Positions 59,447 to 64,000 of a DNA stretch of 64,000 nucleotides are shown here, piece after piece. Below the pieces are notes generated by a model. It was not told where the DNA came from, did not search any database, and saw nothing but the letters and a program-made list of their open reading frames with translations. Location: assembly GCF_014466955.1 (NCBI RefSeq), contig NZ_AP023396.1, positions 124,001 through 188,000 on the forward strand. Direction: 5' to 3'. Each line of letters starts with the position of its first letter. The stretch's first letter is position 1. This DNA is from Nocardia wallacei. Lineage in GTDB: Bacteria; Actinomycetota; Actinomycetes; Mycobacteriales; Mycobacteriaceae. The position numbers and the translations under genes are program-made.

Positions 59447-59452
59447 TACCGT
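59447..59452 (+). promoter_or_regulatory. -10 box TACCGT for leaderless gtrA (second)
   Basis: TACCGT ends 7 nt before GTG 59460, with no ribosome site between, the same geometry as the first gtrA. Confidence 0.55.
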
Positions 59453-59459
59453 CGCCGGA

Positions 59460-59969
59460 GTGACCAGCAGTGAGACCGCGACCGATGCGGCCGCTCGGAC
59501 CGACGCGCCCCTGATCACCAAGGTGCTCGCGGCGTTGCGGCAGGGCGGGGCGTTTCTCGTCGTCGGCGCGATCGGCTTTCTCGTCGACGCGGGCACCTAC
59601 AATCTGCTGGTCTTCTGGGGCGGGGAGGGCGTGCTGTACCACGCGCCGCTGCCCGCCAAGATCATCGCCATCGTGGTGGCGACGGTGGTCACCTACTTCG
59701 GCAACAAGTGGTGGACCTTCGCGCACAAGAAGGGCGGCAGCCCGGGGCGCGAATATCTGCTCTACGCGCTGTTCAACGTGGTAGCGATCGGCCTGCAACT
59801 GGGCTGTCTCGGTTTCTCCCGGTACGTACTGGATCTGTCGACACCGCTGTCGGACAACATCTCCGGCACTGTGATCGGCCAGATCGTCGCGGTGGTATTC
59901 CGCTATTGGGCATACGACAAATTCGTGTTCACCGGCGCGCGGGCGGCCCGATCCGACGCCGACGCGTGA
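59460..59969 (+). CDS. GtrA-family membrane protein, second copy
   Basis: A 169-residue four-helix GtrA protein (FLVVGAIGFLVDAGTYNLLVF, IVVATVVTYFGNKWWTFAHK, FRYWAYDKFVFT), a candidate flippase for polyprenyl-phosphate sugars. It differs clearly from the dprE1-linked copy at 44482 and is divergent from the GT2/DUF2142 pair, making a GtrA-GtrB-GT-C set. The 57 bp to the next gene suggests co-transcription with the GlfT2 paralogue. GTG 59460 is chosen on -10 spacing; the frame is open to 59430. Confidence 0.9.
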   Translation: MTSSETATDAAARTDAPLITKVLAALRQGGAFLVVGAIGFLVDAGTYNLLVFWGGEGVLYHAPLPAKIIAIVVATVVTYFGNKWWTFAHKKGGSPGREYLLYALFNVVAIGLQLGCLGFSRYVLDLSTPLSDNISGTVIGQIVAVVFRYWAYDKFVFTGARAARSDADA

Positions 59970-60026
59970 GATGGAGATAATGGTTCCGCTCTGGCGAACA
60001 CGAGATCACAAAAAGGGACTGTAAAT

Positions 60027-61964
60027 ATGGACCAGTCGGCTGGGCAGGCCGTGACCGCATCCGAGAACGACCGGCTGATCGCCGACGCCGCGCCCGCCGC
60101 GTTGCGGGCCGATCACCGGGCTCCGGGACGGCTGGTGCTACAGCGGGGCGTCTTCGCCGGTCCCGCACCGAAGATCAGCGCCGAGATGTACGCGGTCACC
60201 AAGGGCAAGGCCACCCGGGAACGGATGACGCTGCGGCTGGAGAAGGGCGCCGCCGCGCATACCAACACCTACTTCGGCCGGTTCGCCGCCAGCTACTGGC
60301 AGCGCTGGACCACGGTGACCGAGGTCGAGGTCGCCATGACGCTGACCGTGGGCGACCGGGCGCGGGTGCGGCTGGCGGCCTCCGATATCGCCGGGCACCG
60401 GCGCATCATCGACACCGCCGACGTGCGCGCGCAGGACGGGCGCAACGGCCAGGGTCCGGACGAGCGCGCCGCCGGACAGCGCGTGGTGCTGCGGGCGCCG
60501 CTGGACCAGTACGTCGACGGTGGCGCGCTGTGGCTCGAATTCGACGCCGTCGGTGGGGAATTGGGCATCGGCGAGCTGGAGTGGTCGGCGGCGGCCCCCG
60601 AGCGGGTGCGGCCCGTGGCGATCGCCATCTGCACGTTCAACCGCGCGCAGGACTGCGCGCACACCGTGGCGGCGCTGGCGTCCGATCCCACCGTGCTGGC
60701 CGCCATCGACGCGGTATACGTGGTGGATCAGGGCACCGATCTGGTCGAGGACCGGCCGCTGTACCAGGAGACCAAGCCCCGCTTCGGTGACAAGCTGCGC
60801 TACCTGCGCCAGCCGAATCTCGGTGGGGCGGGCGGTTTCACCCGCGGCCTGTACGAGGTGTCGGCGGCCGACGAGCACGCCGACGTCATCCTGATGGACG
60901 ACGACATCCTCTGCGAGCCGGAAACGGTGTTGCGGCTCAACGCCTTCGCGAATATGACGACCGAGCCGACGCTCGTCGGCGCGCAGATGCTGTTCCTGCT
61001 CAATCCCGACTATCTGAACGTCGGCGCGGAGGAAACGGATCTGCCGATCCTGCGGCACGGCCAGAAGGTGGCCAAGGCGCTGCGCAACACCAGCATGCTC
61101 AAACGCAATCAGGAGCGGCGCGTCGACGCCGGCTACAACGCCTGGTGGACCTGCCTCATCCCGTCCGAGGTGGTCAAGAGCATCGGATTGCCGATCCCGA
61201 TCTTCTTCCAATGGGACGACGTCGAATACGGTTTGCGCGCCCGCGAACACGGTTTCGTCACCGTGACCCTGCCGAATGCGGCCGTGTGGCACGCCGACTT
61301 CTATTGGAAGGATTTCGACGACTGGGCGCGCTACTTCTCGTCGCGTAATTCGCTCATCGTCTCGGCACTGCACACCGAGCTGGATCCGAAGCTCGTCACG
61401 CGCAGGCTTTTCCGGGAGATCTCGGAGTATCTGGTCGGTATGCAATACGGCCTGGCGCATACGACACTGCAGGGTATCGAGGATTTCCTGCAGGGTCCGC
61501 GGATGCTGCGGGACGGCGGTCAGGCCGCCCTCGCCGCCGCGCGCACCAGCCGCGGTGAATACGGCGAGACGGTGAAGCATCCGGCGGCCACCGCGCCGAT
61601 CCGCAACGCCGATGTCGAGGTGCGGCGGGCGAGCGGGGAGCCGAGCCGTCCGGTGCTGGTGCTGATCAAGCGGGCCATCCAGCAGTGGACCGGCCGCGTC
61701 CAGCCGGGTTTGAAGGCCGTCACCCGCGAGGACGCGCACTGGTGGCACATCGGCCTGTTCGAGCACGTGATGGTGACCGACGCGTCGCAGTCCGGGGTGC
61801 GAATCCGCAAGCGGGACAAGGCCAAGGCCCGCGCCCTGCTGCTGCGCACCGTCCGGGTGCTGCGCCGCCTGCGTCGCGAACTGCCCGCGGTGTCCGAACA
61901 GTACCGCGCGGCCATGCCCGAACTCACCAGCCGCGAGAACTGGGAACGCCTCTACGGCATCTGA
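60027..61964 (+). CDS. Second GlfT2-like galactofuranosyltransferase
   Basis: A 645-residue full-length paralogue of GlfT2 (same length). ATG 60027 is preceded by AAAGGGAC. It has the N-terminal beta-sandwich domain with FAASYWQRWTTVTEVEV, the GT-A core (AICTFNRAQDC), metal-binding DDD at 291-293 (LMDDDILCEPE), WWTCLIPSEVV and QWDDVEYGLRAREHG. All catalytic signatures are kept, so it should be an active Galf or related transferase using UDP-Galf. It is not part of the glf operon and lies beside GtrA. It may extend or branch galactan with another linkage; I recall that extra GlfT2-type enzymes have been reported from Nocardia but cannot confirm which. Confidence 0.9.
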   Translation: MDQSAGQAVTASENDRLIADAAPAALRADHRAPGRLVLQRGVFAGPAPKISAEMYAVTKGKATRERMTLRLEKGAAAHTNTYFGRFAASYWQRWTTVTEVEVAMTLTVGDRARVRLAASDIAGHRRIIDTADVRAQDGRNGQGPDERAAGQRVVLRAPLDQYVDGGALWLEFDAVGGELGIGELEWSAAAPERVRPVAIAICTFNRAQDCAHTVAALASDPTVLAAIDAVYVVDQGTDLVEDRPLYQETKPRFGDKLRYLRQPNLGGAGGFTRGLYEVSAADEHADVILMDDDILCEPETVLRLNAFANMTTEPTLVGAQMLFLLNPDYLNVGAEETDLPILRHGQKVAKALRNTSMLKRNQERRVDAGYNAWWTCLIPSEVVKSIGLPIPIFFQWDDVEYGLRAREHGFVTVTLPNAAVWHADFYWKDFDDWARYFSSRNSLIVSALHTELDPKLVTRRLFREISEYLVGMQYGLAHTTLQGIEDFLQGPRMLRDGGQAALAAARTSRGEYGETVKHPAATAPIRNADVEVRRASGEPSRPVLVLIKRAIQQWTGRVQPGLKAVTREDAHWWHIGLFEHVMVTDASQSGVRIRKRDKAKARALLLRTVRVLRRLRRELPAVSEQYRAAMPELTSRENWERLYGI

Positions 61965-61977
61965 TTCGGCGTCGCCG

Positions 61978-62574
61978 CTAGCCGCCCGGATGCGGGGCGA
62001 GCAGGGTGCGGGCGGCGGTGGCGACGTCGGATTCCAGCCAGTCGGGGAGGTCGCCGTGGCGGGCGTGGCGGCGGAGGGTGGCGTTGGGCAGGTCCACGAC
62101 GGCGCGGGTGAGGCGGTCGATCGAGCGGGGGTCGTCGGCGCCGAAGAGATCTCGGGTCAGTCGCCGGACGTGCTCGATCAGGGGTGAGTTCATGCGGGCC
62201 AGGCGGTCGCGCAGCTCGGTTTCGGGTGCGCCGTCGAGCAGATCGCCCGGGCGCAGATGCAGGAGCAGTTTGGCGTCGTCGGGCTCCGCGCGCGCGAATT
62301 CGATGGTGGCGACGGCCATTCCGACGGCGGCCGCCAGCGGATCCGGATCGGCCGCGGCAGCCAGCGCTCGCGCCTGAAACCGTTCCAGCGCGCGGATCCA
62401 GGTCGCGACGAGCACCCCGTTGCGGTTGCCGAACCGGTGATACAGCGTGCCCACCGGCGCGCCACTGGCCGCCGCGATGGCGGCGACGCTGGCCGCGCGG
62501 GGGCCGTCGCGCAGGACCAGGCTGCGCGCTGCGTCGAGGATCACGTCGGTGTCGTGCTTGCGGGGTGGCGCCAT
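61978..62574 (-). CDS. TetR-family transcriptional regulator
   Basis: A 198-residue regulator with the TetR helix-turn-helix (ILDAARSLVLRDGPRAASVAAIAA, then APVGTLYHRFGNRNGVL) in the first 60 residues and an all-helical ligand domain after. It is divergent from a small SRPBCC-like gene, and the 21 bp between them contains a palindrome overlapping the -10 box of that gene. Ligand unknown. Confidence 0.9.
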   Translation of the reverse strand: MAPPRKHDTDVILDAARSLVLRDGPRAASVAAIAAASGAPVGTLYHRFGNRNGVLVATWIRALERFQARALAAAADPDPLAAAVGMAVATIEFARAEPDDAKLLLHLRPGDLLDGAPETELRDRLARMNSPLIEHVRRLTRDLFGADDPRSIDRLTRAVVDLPNATLRRHARHGDLPDWLESDVATAARTLLAPHPGG

Positions 62575-62584
62575 GTACTAGTAC
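62575..62584. promoter_or_regulatory. TetR operator candidate GTACTAGTAC
   Basis: A perfect 10 bp palindrome (extends to 14 bp with one mismatch) directly next to the TetR ATG and overlapping the TACGTT box (62582-62587) of the divergent gene, which ends 8 nt before ATG 62596. Binding here would block both promoters. Confidence 0.6.
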
Positions 62585-62595
62585 GTTCCTTCTAT

Positions 62596-62979
62596 ATGGA
62601 GCGTTTGCCCTATATCGACCAGCATTCCAGAGTAATCACCGCCGATCGGGAACATACCTGGACCGCCCTGCTGCGGTCGTCCTGTTCGGATCCGGCCGAC
62701 CTCAGCACCGTGCCCAGGGGTTTCGTGCCCGACGAGGTGGATCCGCCACATCGCCTGGCGCTGCGGGGTAACCATCCGTTCTCACGGTATGCGCTGGTCT
62801 TCTCGCTGTCCGAGGCCACGCCGGGCCGCACCACCCTGACCGCCGAGACGCGCGCCGTCTTTCCCGGGGTGGCGGGCCGCATCTACAAGGCTCTGGTGAT
62901 AGGCAGCGGCGGGCATCGGCTGGTGGTCCGGCGGCTGCTGCGCCGGATCGCCGCCTCGGCCGAACGCGAGGGAGCATGA
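62596..62979 (+). CDS. Small SRPBCC/DUF2867-like protein
   Basis: A 127-residue soluble protein beginning with ERLPYIDQHSRVITADREHTWTALLR, typical of SRPBCC or DUF2867 folds that bind hydrophobic ligands; strands near FSRYALVFSLSEA and GRTTLTAETRAVFPG fit this. ATG 62596 is preceded by TACGTT at 8 nt and has no ribosome site. It overlaps the next gene by 4 nt (ATGA). Together with TetR it suggests a small ligand-responsive operon. Exact family uncertain. Confidence 0.68.
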   Translation: MERLPYIDQHSRVITADREHTWTALLRSSCSDPADLSTVPRGFVPDEVDPPHRLALRGNHPFSRYALVFSLSEATPGRTTLTAETRAVFPGVAGRIYKALVIGSGGHRLVVRRLLRRIAASAEREGA

Positions 62980-63491
62980 TTCCCGGGCGGGTGTGGGGTG
63001 CCACCTCCGCCGAACTGAGTGCCGAATTACCCTGCGACGCCGAGCTTTCGGGCACTGTGACGGTGTGTGACCGGGCGGTCGGCGTCGACGCCCCGCACGG
63101 TCTGGTGTTCGCCTGGCTGTGTCAGCTGCGGGTGGCGCCGTACAGCTACGACCTGCTCGACAATTTCGGCCGCACCAGTCCGCGCCGACGCGATCGGCGG
63201 CTGACCGAGCTCGCGATCGGCCAGCGCTTCATGGGCGCGTTCACGCTGATCGGTTTCGCTCCCGCCGAGCACATCACGCTGCGCGGCGCCGGTGTCGCCG
63301 TCACCTATGCCACGCGGCCGGACGGCGACGGTTGCAGACTCCATGCGCGCGTACGCTTCCGGGGCCCGGCGTGGCTGCTCGCGCCGGTGCTCATCGGTGA
63401 TTTCGTCATGATGCGCAAGCAGTTGCTCACGCTGCGTGAACTGGCCGAGCGGGAGGCGGTAGCACCGCCCGCCCGGCCGATGTCCGGCTGA
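62976..63491 (+). CDS. SRPBCC-type protein
   Basis: A 171-residue protein coupled by ATGA overlap to the previous gene. The central part (VDAPHGLVFAWLCQLRVAPYSYDLLDNFGR, then GFAPAEHITLR and VAVTYATRPDG) matches the SRPBCC (START-like) ligand-binding fold. The C-terminus is helical (IGDFVMMRKQLLTLRELAER), as usual in that fold. Ligand and role unknown; it probably shares the TetR control of its neighbour. Confidence 0.7.
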   Translation: MIPGRVWGATSAELSAELPCDAELSGTVTVCDRAVGVDAPHGLVFAWLCQLRVAPYSYDLLDNFGRTSPRRRDRRLTELAIGQRFMGAFTLIGFAPAEHITLRGAGVAVTYATRPDGDGCRLHARVRFRGPAWLLAPVLIGDFVMMRKQLLTLRELAEREAVAPPARPMSG

Positions 63492-63520
63492 TCGCGATCG
63501 GCGAATTCGAGCGCGCCCCG

Positions 63521-64000
63521 TCAGAGGAACAGGTCGGTCGTCAAGGGTTCGTCGCCGGGGGTCACGCGGTACTTGTCCAGGTCGGTGATGCCGTGGGCGG
63601 CCAGCACCTCGTCGTCGAGGAAGAAGTTGCCGGTGGTGTCCTTCGCGGGGGAGGTGAGCACGAGGTAGGCGGAGTCGGCGTAGATGTCTGGGGTGCGGGA
63701 GGTTCGGACCATCTCGTCGCCGCCGAGCAGGTTCTTGACCGCGGCGGTGGCGATGGTGGTGCGGGGCCACAGCGAGTTGACGCCGATGCCGTACTTACGC
63801 AGCTCCTCGGCCAAACCCAAAGTGGTGAGCGACATTCCGTACTTCGCGATGGTGTAGCCCAGCGATTGGCCCGCCCACTTCGGGTCCAGGTTCAGCGGCG
63901 GGGACAGGGTCAGGATGTGCGGGTTGCGCCCCGCCTGCGCCGATTCCTTCAGCGCCGGAATGCTCAGCTTGGACAGCAGGAAACTGCCGCGGCAGTTGAT
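63521..64000 (-). CDS. Short-chain dehydrogenase (HSDL2-like), C-terminal part
   Basis: The gene runs off the right edge; 159 codons plus stop are present. The fragment starts at INCRGSFLLSKLSIPAL, has the LTLSPPLNL block, active-site Tyr-Lys in YTIAKYG, VNSLWPRTTIATAAVKNLLGG and a C-terminus ending in TTDLFL. It resembles HSDL2-like SDRs. The Ser of the usual triad is replaced within LSPPLN, as in that subfamily. Confidence 0.85.
   Translation of the reverse strand: MNCRGSFLLSKLSIPALKESAQAGRNPHILTLSPPLNLDPKWAGQSLGYTIAKYGMSLTTLGLAEELRKYGIGVNSLWPRTTIATAAVKNLLGGDEMVRTSRTPDIYADSAYLVLTSPAKDTTGNFFLDDEVLAAHGITDLDKYRVTPGDEPLTTDLFL

Overview
The window is high-GC actinobacterial DNA carrying the mycolyl-arabinogalactan (mAG) cell-envelope locus of a mycolic-acid bacterium. 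Nocardia is the best fit. The core follows the Mycobacterium tuberculosis Rv3789-Rv3811 order, inverted here (glf-glfT2-PAP2-ubiA-aftB-mycolyltransferases-culp6-fadD32-pks13-accD4, then emb-aftA-dprE2-dprE1-gtrA). A DUF8020-type secreted protein and five mycolyltransferases in a row point to Nocardia rather than Mycobacterium.

Layout. 1-4.4 kb: a partial secreted protein and a SpoIID-like protein diverging around a GTCACA-repeat (MtrA-like) region, then a MarR/MerR(TipA) regulator pair and two tandem small membrane proteins. 4.45-11.1 kb: a tightly overlapping operon making galactan and decaprenyl-phospho-arabinose (glf, glfT2, PAP2-type phosphatase, ubiA/DPPR synthase, aftB). 11.2-18.4 kb: five Ag85-type mycolyltransferases; the first three look like recent tandem copies and the last carries a C-terminal LGFP array. 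18.5-21.3 kb: lipoprotein, Culp6-type cutinase and an F420-type oxidoreductase. 21.5-30.5 kb: fadD32-pks13-accD4, the mycolate condensation module. 30.7-42 kb (mostly minus strand): DUF5988 protein, two Emb arabinosyltransferases, an unassigned GT-C-like membrane protein and aftA. 42.1-44.9 kb: dprE2-dprE1 diverging from a GtrA protein. 45.2-51.9 kb: accessory genes (molybdopterin oxidoreductase, DUF4282 protein, XRE/DUF5753 regulator, divergent MarR/MFS pair). 52-56.8 kb: rmlA-rmlC, an HSL-type esterase, a DUF8020-type secreted protein and rmlB, supplying dTDP-rhamnose for the linker. 56.8-62 kb: DUF2142 membrane protein + GT2 synthase, divergent from GtrA + a second GlfT2-like transferase. 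62-64 kb: TetR, two small SRPBCC-like proteins and a partial SDR.

How it fits together. Rml enzymes make the rhamnose linker precursor; Glf and GlfT2 make galactan; UbiA, the PAP2 phosphatase and DprE1/DprE2 make decaprenyl-phospho-arabinose; AftA, Emb and AftB build arabinan; FadD32, Pks13 and AccD4 make mycolates; the Ag85-type enzymes attach them.

The most interesting points are: a GtrA + GT2 + DUF2142 set, laid out like a three-part sugar-decoration module, beside a GlfT2 paralogue; an unassigned GT-C-like gene between aftA and the emb genes; four DnaA-box-like motifs in 60 bp upstream of that gene; and a recurring TANNNT-(7 or 8 nt)-start arrangement that suggests leaderless transcription of nine genes here. 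All calls are from reading the sequence and family knowledge; no database search was run.
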